Notes: generated by a model from the letters alone, not told the origin. Counted from the stretch's first letter, positions 34,295 to 45,598 are shown. The stretch: 64,000 bases of DNA from Marinomonas sp. CT5 (GCF_018336975.1 NZ_CP025572.1:4560162-4624161), one strand, 5' to 3'. Program-made: numbers and translations.

Positions 34295-34614
34295 AGCTTA
34301 CCTCCCAATAAACTTACGCCTACAATAACTAAGGCAACACCAAACCACTGACGAAGGCTGACTGGCTCTTTAAACCAGTAACGAGAAGCAAACATGACCA
34401 GCACATAGTTAAGACTTAGCATAGGATAAGCAATACCAACAGGGAGCTTCTGTAATACTAAAAGCCACGCCAAAGCACCAAAGCCAAGACACGCAATAGC
34501 AGATAACAAAAGCCAAGTACGGCTTTTGTTATCTGTGCTTACAGCACATTGCTTTTGCAAAATTTGACCTGTGCATGTGAGTAGCAAGGTCAGCACAACA
34601 AGCAAAAATGTCAT
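34291..34614 (-). CDS. arnE: ArnE, subunit of aminoarabinose-phosphoundecaprenol flippase
   Basis: The 107-residue four-helix protein has the same SMR-like motif as ArnF (GIAYPMLSLNYVLVMFASRYWFKEP). It is the partner subunit of the flippase. It overlaps arnT upstream and arnF downstream by 4 bases each, which signals tight co-translation. Confidence 0.88.
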   Translation of the reverse strand: MTFLLVVLTLLLTCTGQILQKQCAVSTDNKSRTWLLLSAIACLGFGALAWLLVLQKLPVGIAYPMLSLNYVLVMFASRYWFKEPVSLRQWFGVALVIVGVSLLGGKL

Positions 34615-36266
34615 GGTAATTTAGGGTAAATATATAAGTGGAAGTTTCCGTCTTGGAATTGTTGTGCTGGTGTAGGAAGCTCCCTGAATATGGGGTCCAC
34701 TTCCGAACTCGAGTGAAATGCCAATACAACCTGCTGAGAATGTTGTCTTTGCTGTAACTGCTCACGGAATTCACCATAGAGGAAATAGCGTTGTTGCTCA
34801 CTATGCTCTACACCGTATTTAAGTTCACCATAAGCCTCTAACAAATCGATATCACTACGGTCTAGTATCCAACCTAGTCCACCGATTAGCCCAGGATAAT
34901 TCGTTATCACCCAAGCATCCTGTTCAATTAGAGAAATATGCTGCTCATAGAAAACTTCTGGGTGCTTATTATTCACCACTTTCGATGGTAGGAAAAATGG
35001 CAGAAGTAATAGCAAAGCGACCGAAGGCCCAGCCAAGAAAAATGGAACTCGATCAAACTTGTTCAGCGGCAATAATGGCAACAAGGCACAGAATAAAAAC
35101 ACACCAATCGCAAACCAGAAAGTATGAATTTCTTTTGCTAAATAACCCTCTACTTTACCCACGATTTGATATTGAACCAAAACCAGTACCAAAGCGATGC
35201 CAGCAAACGCCAATAAGTTGGCCCACACTGACCACTTGATGATTCGGTGTTTTTGTTTAACCAGCTCCACTAACCCACAACCAATCAAGATAGCCAATGG
35301 CATCATCAAAGGCATGATATAAGTAGCTAGTTTACCTCTCGCAATCGACAACAAAATAAACGGTAGAAGAACACAACACGCCTGATATAAAAAGAAACGC
35401 TTGTTGCTCTTATCTGCAAAGCTCTGAGCGATAGCATGAGGCGCTAACACAGTCCAAGGAAAAATAGCTAACAACAACGTCGGAATATAATACCAAAATG
35501 GTGCTAAATGCTGAGCATTAGAAGACTCAAATCGACGAATGTTTTCGTTCCAAAAGAAGAAGTTCCAATAATCAGGTGCTTGAATAGCAACCGCAATACT
35601 CCACGGCAATGCAACTAAGACAGCCGCTAAAATAGATAAGGTGCCATAACCGACCACCTGTTTAAACTGGCGCGTCAAAATCATAAATGGAACAATCGCA
35701 ATAACCAATATGGCCAGACCCACAAAACCTTTGGTCAAAAACGCCGCACCACAAAATACACCAAATAATAAATAACGACCCACTAAGGCTGAACGCTTTT
35801 TACTCTGCATGGCAAAGTAAAAACTTGCAAACGCGGCCGCCATCCATAACGTTAATTGACTATCAAGCGTGTTATAAGTGCCCACGCCGAACACCAAAGG
35901 GAACGAAAGGTAAACCAACGCTGAATAAAACGCTTTGCGCTCATCTTGCAATACAGACTTTACGAAGTAATAAGCAATCCAGCCGGTCAAACCAATAGAC
36001 AAAGCGGGAGCAAGTCGAGCCGCAAAGTTTGTTTGACCAAATAATAACTGGCTGATGTTATTCATCCAGTAGCCTAATACGGGCTTTTCGAAGTAATCCA
36101 TCCCCATAAAATGAGGCACCACCCAATTGCCTGTCGCCAGCATTTCACGACTTATTTCCGCGTATCGAACCTCATCAGGCATCCATAAAGGTGTTAATCC
36201 TAGCGGCAAAAGATAAAGGGCCACAAAGGCGAACAACAGCAACCACTTATATTGACTACGATACAT
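34611..36266 (-). CDS. arnT: ArnT, lipid A 4-amino-4-deoxyarabinose transferase
   Basis: ArnT transfers aminoarabinose from the undecaprenyl carrier to lipid A on the periplasmic side, giving polymyxin resistance. The protein has a dozen hydrophobic helices and the GT-C family active-site loop (MPDEVRYAEISREML, with acidic Asp-Glu). The frame reaches 36284, but the ATG at 36266 follows GAAGAAG and overlaps the arnD stop by 11 bases, so it is preferred; it gives 551 residues, like the E. coli protein. Confidence 0.93.
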   Translation of the reverse strand: MYRSQYKWLLLFAFVALYLLPLGLTPLWMPDEVRYAEISREMLATGNWVVPHFMGMDYFEKPVLGYWMNNISQLLFGQTNFAARLAPALSIGLTGWIAYYFVKSVLQDERKAFYSALVYLSFPLVFGVGTYNTLDSQLTLWMAAAFASFYFAMQSKKRSALVGRYLLFGVFCGAAFLTKGFVGLAILVIAIVPFMILTRQFKQVVGYGTLSILAAVLVALPWSIAVAIQAPDYWNFFFWNENIRRFESSNAQHLAPFWYYIPTLLLAIFPWTVLAPHAIAQSFADKSNKRFFLYQACCVLLPFILLSIARGKLATYIMPLMMPLAILIGCGLVELVKQKHRIIKWSVWANLLAFAGIALVLVLVQYQIVGKVEGYLAKEIHTFWFAIGVFLFCALLPLLPLNKFDRVPFFLAGPSVALLLLLPFFLPSKVVNNKHPEVFYEQHISLIEQDAWVITNYPGLIGGLGWILDRSDIDLLEAYGELKYGVEHSEQQRYFLYGEFREQLQQRQHSQQVVLAFHSSSEVDPIFRELPTPAQQFQDGNFHLYIYPKLP

Positions 36267-37164
36267 AAACTTCTTCTTTCGCATTATCTTGCCAACCTAC
36301 CCAACCTTCACGACCTAATAAGGCATCTCGTTTTACGTCACAAAGGCTTGTAGCGGCTTGTTCTTCTAATAGCGCCGCCAATGTCACTGGTTGCCACTGG
36401 CGTTCTTTAAACATAGTGAGTAACTGCTCAAATTGCTCAGTCATCACAATACCTTCCACTTCAGCGTGAATGGTATAAACAGCACAGGACTGTTGTTCAA
36501 TGGCATTGCAAATATAATCATTAAACCCTTCGATATCGCACTCAGTGCCAACAACTTCATCAAAAGTAGGCACTGTCACAGGAATTTGTACCGTACCGGC
36601 TTTACCATTGCTCAAACGGGGGTGAAAAGGTTCAGTCCCTCGACAGTCGCTGTTATAAGCAAAGCCAAAAGACTCCTTCAAATCGATAACGCGCTGATCA
36701 GCACGCCACCCCGGTGCAGCACTGCAACGTACAGGCTCGCCGAGGATTTTACTTAAACTGTCGTAACCATAACGGATGTGGGCCAACATTTTTTCATCGG
36801 ACCAACGCTCAGTATTTAGCTGCCAACCATGATGGTCCCAAGCATGAAGACCAATTTCATGGCCTTTTTGCTGAGTCTCTAAAATTGGCTTTACCGCATG
36901 TTTACCAATAACCTTCCCAGGCCAACAAGTCCCCGCCAGCAAAATATCTAAACCGTATAAGCTGGCGGCATTGGAGCGCAGCATCTTGAGTAAAAACTTA
37001 GGTTTTATGAGCCGCCATAAATGGCGCCCCATATTGTCTGGTCCCATAGAAAAGAAGAAACTCGCTTGAATATCATGTTTCTCGAGTATTTCTAATAACT
37101 TTGGGACCCCAACCAAAGTACCTTTAAGGGTATCCACATCGATCCGCAATCCAATCTTTCTCAT
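36256..37164 (-). CDS. arnD: ArnD, undecaprenyl-phosphate-formamidoarabinose deformylase
   Basis: ArnD removes the formyl group from the lipid-linked sugar on the cytoplasmic side. The 302-residue protein is a NodB-type polysaccharide deacetylase: GLRIDVDTLKGT supplies the catalytic and metal-ligand Asp pair, and EIGLHAWDHHGWQ the metal His residues. ArnD's usual FFFSMGPDNMGRHLWRL is present. It lies 3 bases after arnA and overlaps arnT. Confidence 0.95.
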   Translation of the reverse strand: MRKIGLRIDVDTLKGTLVGVPKLLEILEKHDIQASFFFSMGPDNMGRHLWRLIKPKFLLKMLRSNAASLYGLDILLAGTCWPGKVIGKHAVKPILETQQKGHEIGLHAWDHHGWQLNTERWSDEKMLAHIRYGYDSLSKILGEPVRCSAAPGWRADQRVIDLKESFGFAYNSDCRGTEPFHPRLSNGKAGTVQIPVTVPTFDEVVGTECDIEGFNDYICNAIEQQSCAVYTIHAEVEGIVMTEQFEQLLTMFKERQWQPVTLAALLEEQAATSLCDVKRDALLGREGWVGWQDNAKEEVYVS

Positions 37165-37167
37165 TTA

Positions 37168-39162
37168 TTAGTCCTGAGAAACCGTCGACTGAATAAAGAA
37201 ATCAAGCGTTTTCTCAATAGTGTCATCCATATGAGTTGTTGGGTGCCAGTCCAACAGTTTGTTGGCATTTTTGATACTCGGACGACGATGAGAAACGTCT
37301 TGATATCCCTCACCATAGTAACTGCGGCTTTCAACACCTTTAAAGCCAGCAAAAGGAGGGAAATTACCACGCAACGGATGAGCTTCAAATTTTTCAAGCA
37401 GCGTTTGCGCCATATCTTTAATACTGGCTTCGTTGTCAGGGTTACCAATGTTGATGATTTGTCCATCACAGTTTGCGTCTTTGTTCTCAATAATGCGGAA
37501 CAAAGCTTCAACACCATCATCAATGTCAGTGAAACAGCGTTTTTGAGCGCCACCATCGATCAATTGAATTGGCGTACCTTCGATCAAGTTCAAAATCAAT
37601 TGCGTGATCGCACGAGAACTACCGATACGAGCTGAATCCAAACTATCTAAGCGAGGCCCCATCCAGTTAAAAGGACGGAACAAAGTGAAACGCAAACCGT
37701 CTTTTTGGCCGTATGCCCAAATAACTCGGTCTAACAACTGTTTAGACACAGAGTAGATCCAACGCTGCTTATTGATCGGTCCAACGATTAGGCTTGAAGT
37801 ATCTTCATCGAACTCGTTATCACTGCACATACCATACACTTCAGATGTGGATGGGAAAATAATACGTTTGTTGTATTTCACACAATGACGAACGATTTTT
37901 AGGTTTTCTTCAAAGTCTAGCTCGAAGACACGTAGTGGATTACGTGTGTACTCGATAGGCGTCGCAATGGCAACCAAAGGCAAAATCACATCACATTTTT
38001 TAATGTGGTATTCCAACCATTCACCATGGATGCTGATGTCACCTTCAACAAAATGGAATCTAGGATGTTCTAATACGCGGCCAATTGCACTAGAGCTAAT
38101 ATCCATTCCATAAACATCATAGTTTTCTTCTTTCAATAGACGCTCGGTCAAATGATTACCGATAAAACCATTTACTCCCAAGATCAGCACTTTAGTGCGC
38201 TTCTTAGCGGCTAAAGCCAAACTTGCTTTTGGTGCTAAACGCATACCTTGAGTTAAACTCATTTCACGAGCTAATTGTGACCCACTAAGGAATAAACCTT
38301 GCTCAGCTTGGCCAGCTTCGATTTGCAACACACCTTCACCACAAACCACTTGTAAAGGGTCTGTGCCGATAATCGTTCCCGGTATTTGGTTATTCGCTAA
38401 TGTGTTATCCGACTGAGAAACGACTTTTGTTTCCCAAACAATGATCTTCCTATCACCGATAAAGCTGAAGGCGCCTGGGTAAGGTTGTGTCACAGCGCGA
38501 GTAAGATTGAACAATTCTGCCGCACTTTTATTCCAGTCTAACTCTCCATCGGCAGCGGTACGACGGCCGAAATAAGTCGCTTCAGCATCATTCTGCTTGG
38601 TATAGGTCACACTTCCATCAAGAAGAGCAGGCAACACATTCGCCATTAATACACCTGAAGCCGCATCCATTTTTTCGTGAAGAGTTAATGCTGTATCGCT
38701 TTCTTCAATAGTAACAGTTTGCTGTGCAAGGATATCGCCCTGATCTGGGCGCGTAGTCATTTTATGTAGCGTGACACCCGTTTCACTTTCACCGTTAACC
38801 AGAGCCCAATTTACAGGCGCTCTGCCACGGTATTTAGGCAATAGTGAGCCATGTAAATTAAACGCTCCTTGTTGAGCGCAATCCAACAAGTCTTGGCATA
38901 ACATATCTCGATAATAAAAAGAGAAAATGTAATCAGGATTAATGGCTTTAATGCGTTCAATCCATAGGGGATGGTTAACTTCATGAGGAGCGTAAACTGG
39001 TAAATTTTTCTCTGCACATAATTGAGCCACTGACGCAAAAAAACGCTGCTCATCTGGAGAGTCGGTGTGAGTGAAAACCGCTTCAATTTCAATGCCAGCT
39101 TCTAAAAGCTGGGTAATTCCAGTACATCCAATATTGTGATAGGCAAAAACAACAGCTTTCAT
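37168..39162 (-). CDS. arnA: ArnA, bifunctional UDP-glucuronate decarboxylase/formyltransferase
   Basis: ArnA decarboxylates UDP-glucuronate to the 4-keto-pentose and formylates UDP-aminoarabinose. The 664-residue protein has an N-terminal formyltransferase ([25 protein letters not shown], with catalytic Asn/His) and a C-terminal SDR decarboxylase ([18 protein letters not shown]ossmann loop near 320, STSEVYGM and [11 protein letters not shown]). Both halves look complete. It sits between arnC and arnD as in E. coli. The ugd gene for UDP-glucuronate supply is not in the window. Confidence 0.97.
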   Translation of the reverse strand: MKAVVFAYHNIGCTGITQLLEAGIEIEAVFTHTDSPDEQRFFASVAQLCAEKNLPVYAPHEVNHPLWIERIKAINPDYIFSFYYRDMLCQDLLDCAQQGAFNLHGSLLPKYRGRAPVNWALVNGESETGVTLHKMTTRPDQGDILAQQTVTIEESDTALTLHEKMDAASGVLMANVLPALLDGSVTYTKQNDAEATYFGRRTAADGELDWNKSAAELFNLTRAVTQPYPGAFSFIGDRKIIVWETKVVSQSDNTLANNQIPGTIIGTDPLQVVCGEGVLQIEAGQAEQGLFLSGSQLAREMSLTQGMRLAPKASLALAAKKRTKVLILGVNGFIGNHLTERLLKEENYDVYGMDISSSAIGRVLEHPRFHFVEGDISIHGEWLEYHIKKCDVILPLVAIATPIEYTRNPLRVFELDFEENLKIVRHCVKYNKRIIFPSTSEVYGMCSDNEFDEDTSSLIVGPINKQRWIYSVSKQLLDRVIWAYGQKDGLRFTLFRPFNWMGPRLDSLDSARIGSSRAITQLILNLIEGTPIQLIDGGAQKRCFTDIDDGVEALFRIIENKDANCDGQIINIGNPDNEASIKDMAQTLLEKFEAHPLRGNFPPFAGFKGVESRSYYGEGYQDVSHRRPSIKNANKLLDWHPTTHMDDTIEKTLDFFIQSTVSQD

Positions 39163-39164
39163 AA

Positions 39165-40151
39165 TTATGATTTCTCTTTAAAAAGTGGTGAAGACGTTTG
39201 TCCTTTACGGACAACTTTTTGAACAAAATAACGAGGGCGGGCGCGAACATCTTGATACATTCGCCCGATATATTCTCCCAATAACCCCATGCCAATAAAC
39301 TGCGCACCAACAAAAATGAAAAGCACGGCGAACAATGTAAACAGACCATCACCCGACCATTCAGGCCCAAACAATAGCCTCAGCATTAACAGAACAAAAG
39401 CAAACAAAAAGCCTGTCGCAGCAACAACACTTCCCACAATACTAAGTAGACGCAGTGGCGTTGTTGTCATACAAGTGATCAAATCAAACATCAAATTGAT
39501 CAACTTCATTGGACTGTACTTAGAGTCACCAAATTCTCGCTCAGCATGATCAACATCTATCTCGGTGGTATTTCGAGCAAAGCTATTTGCAAGGATAGGA
39601 ATAAACGTACTGCGCTCATGACATTGCAGCATAGCGTCAATAATATGACGACGATAAGCACGCAACATACAACCGTAATCATTCATTTGAACCCCTGTAG
39701 CACGACGCACACCACCATTGATAATGGCCGATGGTAAACGCCTAAACACCGAATCTTTACGGTGTTTACGAACCGTACCTATTACATCAAAACCTTCATC
39801 GGCTTTAGCAACAAGACGGGGAATTTCTTCTGGTGGATTTTGCAAATCTGCATCTAAAGTAATGACTAAATCTGCATCTGCTATTTCAAAACCAGCCATT
39901 ATCGCAGCATGCTGACCATAATTTCGATTCAACATCACACCAACAATGTGACTATCAGGCAGACTTGCTGCTTCTTGAATAATCTCGGAAGAGCGGTCAC
40001 GGCTGCCATCATCCACCAATATAATATCGTGATCCCGCTCAAGAAGAAGGCAAGCTTCTTTAGTACGGCGAATTAGCTCTGGCAAACTTTCTTCTTCATT
40101 ATACACTGGTATGACAACGGCGACTTTTGTTATAGCCTTTTCATTTAACAC
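39165..40151 (-). CDS. arnC: ArnC, undecaprenyl-phosphate aminoarabinose transferase
   Basis: ArnC links formamido-arabinose to undecaprenyl phosphate. It is a GT2 glycosyltransferase ([40 protein letters not shown]) with two C-terminal membrane helices. The frame can open at ATG 40175 inside arnB, but a GTG at 40151 has GGAG 10 bases upstream and starts 4 bases after the arnB stop, giving 328 residues, close to E. coli ArnC. The start choice is moderately sure. Confidence 0.93.
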   Translation of the reverse strand: MLNEKAITKVAVVIPVYNEEESLPELIRRTKEACLLLERDHDIILVDDGSRDRSSEIIQEAASLPDSHIVGVMLNRNYGQHAAIMAGFEIADADLVITLDADLQNPPEEIPRLVAKADEGFDVIGTVRKHRKDSVFRRLPSAIINGGVRRATGVQMNDYGCMLRAYRRHIIDAMLQCHERSTFIPILANSFARNTTEIDVDHAEREFGDSKYSPMKLINLMFDLITCMTTTPLRLLSIVGSVVAATGFLFAFVLLMLRLLFGPEWSGDGLFTLFAVLFIFVGAQFIGMGLLGEYIGRMYQDVRARPRYFVQKVVRKGQTSSPLFKEKS

Positions 40152-40155
40152 TGAA

Positions 40156-41325
40156 TTATTTCTCCACAATCTCATTAATAGCAGTCAGCACACGCTGCAC
40201 ATCTTGTGCTGTCATATCCGGAAACAAAGGAATAGAGCACAAGCGACTTGTATTCCATTCGGTATTCGGCAACACAACATCAGGAAAGCGTTGGCGATAA
40301 TAATGCTGAGAATGAATCCCTCGGAAGTGGATACCAGAACCAATATTGCGCTCTTTCAATCCATCCATAAATGCTTGTCGGTCAAGACCACAAGTATCAG
40401 GATCAACACGAACTATCATCAAATGCCAAGCATGAGTATGTGGGTATTCAACCAAAGACAAAGGTTTCAGCGGGGTATTTTGTAGTCCTTCTAAATACAA
40501 GCCTGCTAAATCCGTTCGTTGTTGGTTAAGTTTATCAATACGAGCAAATTGCCCAAGTGCTAAAGCCGCATTCATATCTGGCATATTGTATTTAAAACCA
40601 GGCATCATCACTTCAGCTTGTGGCTTTCTTCCTTGCATTTGACGGTCAAAAGCGTCTACTCCTAAGCCATGAAAACGTAACATTCTGAGCTGTTCTGCTA
40701 GAGCATCATCATCCGTTGTAATCACCCCCCCTTCTGCACTGGTAATATTTTTAATCGCATGAAGTGAGAAAATGGCAGTGCCACTTTGACCAATTGGCGT
40801 ATCACCGTAATAAGTACCTATAGCGTGGGCTGCATCTTCGACAAGAGGGATATTATGGCGAGTCGCGACGGCTTTAATTGCATCTAGATCAACGGGCGCT
40901 CCAGCATAATGTACAGGGACAATAGCGCGTGTTTTTGGCGTAATCGCCTGCTCTAATGACGACGCCGTCATCATTAACGTATCTTTATCGACATCGACAA
41001 ACACTGGTGTCGCGCCAAGCAGACAAATAATATTAGCCGTTGAGACCCAAGTTTGTGATGGTGTAATAACCTCATCACCCGGCCCAATACCTAACGCTAA
41101 CAAGGTAATGTGCATACCCGCCGTTGCAGAACAAATAGCAATGGCGTGACGACATCCTAAGTAATTGCAAAATGCTTCTTCCAGTGCATTAGTTTTAGGA
41201 CCGGTGGTGATCCAACCAGAGGCGAGCACCTCACTTACTGCATCAATATCTGCTTGATCAATAGCAGGACGAGAAAAAGGCAAAAACTCAGATGATGACA
41301 TAAACTTTAATGACCCCATAGGCAT
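40156..41325 (-). CDS. arnB: ArnB, UDP-4-keto-arabinose aminotransferase
   Basis: ArnB is a PLP-dependent aminotransferase that makes UDP-4-amino-4-deoxyarabinose with glutamate as donor. The 389-residue DegT-family protein has the N-terminal [43 protein letters not shown] and the PLP lysine in [14 protein letters not shown] near 191. It is the first gene of the arnBCADTEF operon; the 200-base region upstream should hold the promoter. Confidence 0.96.
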   Translation of the reverse strand: MPMGSLKFMSSSEFLPFSRPAIDQADIDAVSEVLASGWITTGPKTNALEEAFCNYLGCRHAIAICSATAGMHITLLALGIGPGDEVITPSQTWVSTANIICLLGATPVFVDVDKDTLMMTASSLEQAITPKTRAIVPVHYAGAPVDLDAIKAVATRHNIPLVEDAAHAIGTYYGDTPIGQSGTAIFSLHAIKNITSAEGGVITTDDDALAEQLRMLRFHGLGVDAFDRQMQGRKPQAEVMMPGFKYNMPDMNAALALGQFARIDKLNQQRTDLAGLYLEGLQNTPLKPLSLVEYPHTHAWHLMIVRVDPDTCGLDRQAFMDGLKERNIGSGIHFRGIHSQHYYRQRFPDVVLPNTEWNTSRLCSIPLFPDMTAQDVQRVLTAINEIVEK

Positions 41326-41498
41326 GTTTTATATTAACAACCACTTTATAACTCACGGGTTGTCAATAAATAATGAAAGTCCAATATATCAAAAAGAGAT
41401 AATGCTTTCACTTTATTATCTAAATACGAAAATTATAACAAAAACATATACAGAATATTTTAATTAATTACTGCTTAGGGCAATTTATACCACCTACA

Positions 41499-41515
41499 TG
41501 TCAACTTAATGTCAA
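41499..41515. promoter_or_regulatory. TGTCAA direct repeat, possible response-regulator site
   Basis: TGTCAA occurs at 41499-41504 and 41510-41515, an 11-bp period typical of OmpR/PhoP-type sites. A further TGTCAA is at 41361-41366. They lie in the gap between arnB and the SDR gene. It is only a candidate for arn control. Confidence 0.3.
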
Positions 41516-41525
41516 ATAAGTCACT

Positions 41526-42371
41526 TCATATTTTTTCTATGTACTCAGCAACCAGAGCGACATAACCTGAAACATAACTGGGGTATTGAAAACTAAAGCC
41601 TGTCTCGACAATACTGTGATTGCTAATTCGTTTACCACTGGCGGGGATAAAAGCTTGACTGTCTTCTGGTAAATTGATCCTAGCACCTAATAAATTGGCG
41701 ATACAAAGCTTCACTTCCCACATAGATACAGGCGTATCGTCCGTAATATTATAATGCTTCAACAATCCCTTACCACTAAATACGCTTTGCGCTAAATGCA
41801 ATAAAGCGGCTATCACATCTTCTCTGTGAACACGATTGGTCCAGCTATTCGCTCCCCACTCTTTTCCACTTAATACCGTCTCTAATAACCGGTAACGACC
41901 TGGTCCATAGATGCCAGAACAACGTACTGCCACACTCGAAAATGCCGCTGCCAATGCTTGCTCTGTTTCAACCAGCACCTTGGCCGTGGCAGACACAGGT
42001 TGTGCTGACGTTGTTTCATCAATCCATTCGCCTTGGCTTTGCCCATAAACACTGGTACTGGAGACAAAAAATACCTTAGGTTGCTGCGCGGTATGTTTGT
42101 ATCGACGAATCAACACCTGTGCCGTATCAAAATAGGCCGCACGATAAGCCTCTTCTGTACGGCCATTAGGCGTCATGATAAGAAATACCAGATCCGCATC
42201 AGGCAAGCTGTCATCACTCATATCAACCAGATCACCAGTAAGACCGGATACACCTTTGGGAAAATCATTTTTTGTACGACGAATCCCCGTCACAGTGTGG
42301 CCTTGAGCAACAAGTTCGGAGGCCAAATCAGAACCCAAATCGCCACATCCAGCAATTAAAACCTTTGCCAT
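41526..42371 (-). CDS. NAD(P)-dependent SDR/epimerase-like protein
   Basis: The 281-residue protein has a Rossmann N-terminus (VLIAGCGDLGSDLASEL), an SSTSVYGQS active-site segment and a substrate-binding end typical of extended SDR proteins of the YeeZ type. The canonical YxxxK is not clear: after SVYGQSQGEW the sequence runs SATAKVLVETE. Catalysis is therefore uncertain. It lies upstream of arnB on the same strand with 200 bases between, so it is probably a separate unit, and it is divergent from oxyR. Confidence 0.8.
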   Translation of the reverse strand: MAKVLIAGCGDLGSDLASELVAQGHTVTGIRRTKNDFPKGVSGLTGDLVDMSDDSLPDADLVFLIMTPNGRTEEAYRAAYFDTAQVLIRRYKHTAQQPKVFFVSSTSVYGQSQGEWIDETTSAQPVSATAKVLVETEQALAAAFSSVAVRCSGIYGPGRYRLLETVLSGKEWGANSWTNRVHREDVIAALLHLAQSVFSGKGLLKHYNITDDTPVSMWEVKLCIANLLGARINLPEDSQAFIPASGKRISNHSIVETGFSFQYPSYVSGYVALVAEYIEKI

Positions 42372-42486
42372 TTACCTTCTCCTGACAGCCTAAGACACAT
42401 TACGTCACTAAAGAACGAGTATACTTTATCAAATTATGTATTATCATAGTTATTAACAATGAATCAGCCGAACTAAAAGGTGTGTT

Positions 42487-43392
42487 ATGACATTAACGGA
42501 ATTGAAATACATTGTAATGCTCGCCGAAGAGAAACATTTTGGCCGCGCCGCCGATCGCTGTTATGTATCGCAACCGACTCTCAGTGTCGCAGTAAAAAAA
42601 CTCGAAGAAGAGCTAGGAGCAGCCATTTTTGAGCGCAGCAAAAGTTCCGTTTATATCACTCCTCTGGGCGAACAGATCATCACGCAGGCCAAGCGTGTTC
42701 TAGATCAAGCCAATATGATTAAAGAGCTGGCCACCTCGGGTAAAAATCAATTAAAAGGACCTCTCAAAGTAGGGGCAATTTATACGATCGCCCCCTATTT
42801 GTTCCCCTTTATGATTCCAGCCCTACACAGTGCAACATCAGGCATGCCACTGATCATTGAAGAAGATCTCACTGAGAATTTACGACCTAAACTGCGTAAT
42901 GGCGAACTTGATGCCATCATTGTCGCACTGCCTTTTCGTGAACCTGATGTGGTGACTCAGCCGATTTACGAAGAAGAATTTGTCGTGCTGATGCCAAAGG
43001 ATCACCCTTGGACAAAACGGGAGCACATCAATACGGACCAACTGTCTACCGATAACCTCTTGCTGCTGGGTAAAGGCCATTGCTTTAGTGAGCAAGTATT
43101 AGAAGCTTGCCCGCTGGTCGCTGAAAGTGAGTACGGTGAAGGTCGTACCATTGTTAATGGCAGCTCGTTAGAAACCATTCGCTACATGGTTGCTTCTGGT
43201 TTAGGGGTAACAGTGCTACCAAAATCCGCGGTCACCAATATCAATCACGATCTATTAGAAATACGCCCTTTCGCTGACCCAGCTCCTAAGCGAACCGTTG
43301 CACTCGCATGGCGCGCCAGTTTTCCAAGACCAAAAGCCATTGAAGCGGTCAGTCAGTCTATTCGTGATGCTTGTAAAAACCTGAATTTATAG
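42487..43392 (+). CDS. oxyR: OxyR peroxide-sensing LysR regulator
   Basis: OxyR senses hydrogen peroxide through a disulfide switch and activates katG/ahp-type genes. The 301-residue protein has the LysR HTH (AEEKHFGRAADRCYVSQPTLSV, split over about 12-34) and both redox cysteines in GHCFSEQVLEAC, which fall at residues 199 and 208, the same positions as in E. coli. AGGTGTGTT precedes the ATG. It is followed 8 bases later by recG, as in Pseudomonas. Confidence 0.96.
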   Translation: MTLTELKYIVMLAEEKHFGRAADRCYVSQPTLSVAVKKLEEELGAAIFERSKSSVYITPLGEQIITQAKRVLDQANMIKELATSGKNQLKGPLKVGAIYTIAPYLFPFMIPALHSATSGMPLIIEEDLTENLRPKLRNGELDAIIVALPFREPDVVTQPIYEEEFVVLMPKDHPWTKREHINTDQLSTDNLLLLGKGHCFSEQVLEACPLVAESEYGEGRTIVNGSSLETIRYMVASGLGVTVLPKSAVTNINHDLLEIRPFADPAPKRTVALAWRASFPRPKAIEAVSQSIRDACKNLNL

Positions 43393-43400
43393 AGAGCCGC

Positions 43401-45482
43401 ATGATCGACGGATTAGACACTCAGGATGTTCGTGAGCTAAAAGGCGTAGGCGATGCAATGGCTGAGAAATTGGCCAAGCTTCACCTAAACACGGTACAAG
43501 ACCTGCTGTTTCATTTGCCTATTCGTTATCAAGACAGAACTCGCGTTGTTCCTATTGGCATGCTGCGCTTTGGTGACGAAGCCGTTATTGAAGGGCAAGT
43601 CACTGGTGCTGAGATCAAGATGGGCAAACGTCGCAGCTTGCTGTGTCGCATCAAAGATCACACTGGCACCCTATGTTTGCGCTTCTTTCACTTTTCTGCG
43701 GCGCAAAAGAAACAATTAGAATCCGGTAAGCGTGTGCGTTGCTTTGGTGAAATCCGTCGCGGCAGCACGGGGTTTGAAATCTATCACCCCGAATACAAGA
43801 TAATCGGTGACGATGAAACTCAAGAAGAAACCGCTCAGCTGACGCCAATTTATCCGCTCACAGACGGTTTAACACAAACCAAGATTCGCCAGCTTTGTGA
43901 GCAAGCCCTAGAGCGCTTAACCCCATACAATTTGCAAGAATGGCTACCGGATGAGATTCGCACCCAATTCAGCTTGCCCCCCCTGAGCGACGCGATTCAT
44001 TTTCTGCATCACCCATCCCGAGAAGCTAACCTTGAGTTACTCCGATCTGGCAGCCACCCAGCGCAATACCGCTTGTCTTTTGAAGAGTTGATGGCGCATC
44101 AGCTTTCTCTTATTGGCAAACGCATCAAAGCCAAGCAAGACGCCGCCATAAAAGTCAATTCGGCAGGCGAGTTGAGCCAGCGCCTTTTGCAGCAGCTGCC
44201 GTTTTCACCAACCAAGGCACAAAACCGCGTGTTTCAGGAAATTCTCAATGACCTTGCTACCGGTCATCCGATGCTGCGCTTAGTACAAGGTGACGTGGGA
44301 TCAGGGAAAACCTTAGTCGCGGCCTTAGCGGCGGCTTCCGTCGTTCAAGCAGGCTACCAAGTGGCGGTGATGGCCCCCACTGAAATTCTAGCCGAGCAAC
44401 ACTATATTAATTTCACCCAATGGTTTGAGCCGCTTGGTTTGAAGGTGGCTTGGATGATCGGCAAGCTCAAAGGTAAAACCCGCGAAAAAGAGCTAGAAGA
44501 TATCGCTTCCGGTGCAGCGCAGATTGTCGTCGGTACTCACGCGCTGTTTCAAGACAGTGTTGAATTTGACCGATTAGCGCTCGCCATTATCGATGAGCAG
44601 CATCGCTTTGGCGTTCATCAGCGCATGGCGTTACGGGAAAAAGGCATGAAGCATGGTTTCCAGCCTCATCAACTGATTATGACTGCGACCCCTATTCCTC
44701 GCACATTAGCCATGTCGGCCTACGCCGATTTAGATTGTTCCATCATTGACGAGCTTCCACCCGGCCGAACACCAGTAAACACCATAGTGGTATCGGATCA
44801 GCGCCGCCAAGAAGTGATTGATCGAGTAAAGAGCGCCTGCGAAGAAGGCAAACAAGCTTATTGGGTTTGTACCTTGATTGAAGAGTCCGAGGCTTTGCAA
44901 TGCCAAGCCGCAGAAGACACAGCGCTCTTGCTGCAAGAGCAATTAGGTAGCCTGTCCATTGGCTTGGTACATGGCCGACTCAAAGCCCAAGAAAAAGCCG
45001 ACATTATGGCCCGATTTAAAGCGGGAGAGATTCAGTTGCTTGTCGCGACGACCGTTATTGAAGTCGGCGTGGATGTGCCCAACTCAAGCTTAATGGTCAT
45101 CGAAAACCCTGAACGACTTGGTCTTGCACAACTTCATCAGCTGCGTGGTCGTGTTGGTCGAGGGCAAACCGCCAGTCACTGTGTGCTGCTTTATAAATCA
45201 CCGCTAGGACAACAAGGCAAAGAACGACTGTCTACCATGCGAGAAACCAGTGATGGTTTTAAAATCGCAGAGAAAGATCTTGAATTACGAGGCCCTGGTG
45301 AATTGCTTGGCACCAGGCAAACAGGCCTTTGGGAATTTAAAGTGGCGGATTTACAACGGGATAAGAACTTGCTGGATGATGTTCAAAAAGCGGCGGCTAT
45401 GCTTCACAGACACTACCCGGAACGCGTCTCACCACTTTTAACTAGATGGTTACCTAATCACGATCAATACTTAAACGTCTAA
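43401..45482 (+). CDS. recG: ATP-dependent DNA helicase RecG
   Basis: RecG regresses stalled forks and processes recombination intermediates. The 693-residue protein has the N-terminal wedge/OB domain, Walker A GDVGSGKT near 298, DEQHRFGVHQRMAL near 397, TATPIPRT and the C-terminal helicase motifs (TTVIEVGVDVPNSS and QLRGRVGRG). Length is normal. It begins 8 bases after oxyR, so the two are likely one operon. Confidence 0.97.
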   Translation: MIDGLDTQDVRELKGVGDAMAEKLAKLHLNTVQDLLFHLPIRYQDRTRVVPIGMLRFGDEAVIEGQVTGAEIKMGKRRSLLCRIKDHTGTLCLRFFHFSAAQKKQLESGKRVRCFGEIRRGSTGFEIYHPEYKIIGDDETQEETAQLTPIYPLTDGLTQTKIRQLCEQALERLTPYNLQEWLPDEIRTQFSLPPLSDAIHFLHHPSREANLELLRSGSHPAQYRLSFEELMAHQLSLIGKRIKAKQDAAIKVNSAGELSQRLLQQLPFSPTKAQNRVFQEILNDLATGHPMLRLVQGDVGSGKTLVAALAAASVVQAGYQVAVMAPTEILAEQHYINFTQWFEPLGLKVAWMIGKLKGKTREKELEDIASGAAQIVVGTHALFQDSVEFDRLALAIIDEQHRFGVHQRMALREKGMKHGFQPHQLIMTATPIPRTLAMSAYADLDCSIIDELPPGRTPVNTIVVSDQRRQEVIDRVKSACEEGKQAYWVCTLIEESEALQCQAAEDTALLLQEQLGSLSIGLVHGRLKAQEKADIMARFKAGEIQLLVATTVIEVGVDVPNSSLMVIENPERLGLAQLHQLRGRVGRGQTASHCVLLYKSPLGQQGKERLSTMRETSDGFKIAEKDLELRGPGELLGTRQTGLWEFKVADLQRDKNLLDDVQKAAAMLHRHYPERVSPLLTRWLPNHDQYLNV

Positions 45483-45598
45483 CCTCATCATAACTAGCAA
45501 CTTTCATCGAATACCACAGCATTTACTTGCAAGTGTGCAAAATTCAATCAAAAGCCTCATAATGATTTCTTAAGTCGATTCGTTAATAAGGAATAGAT

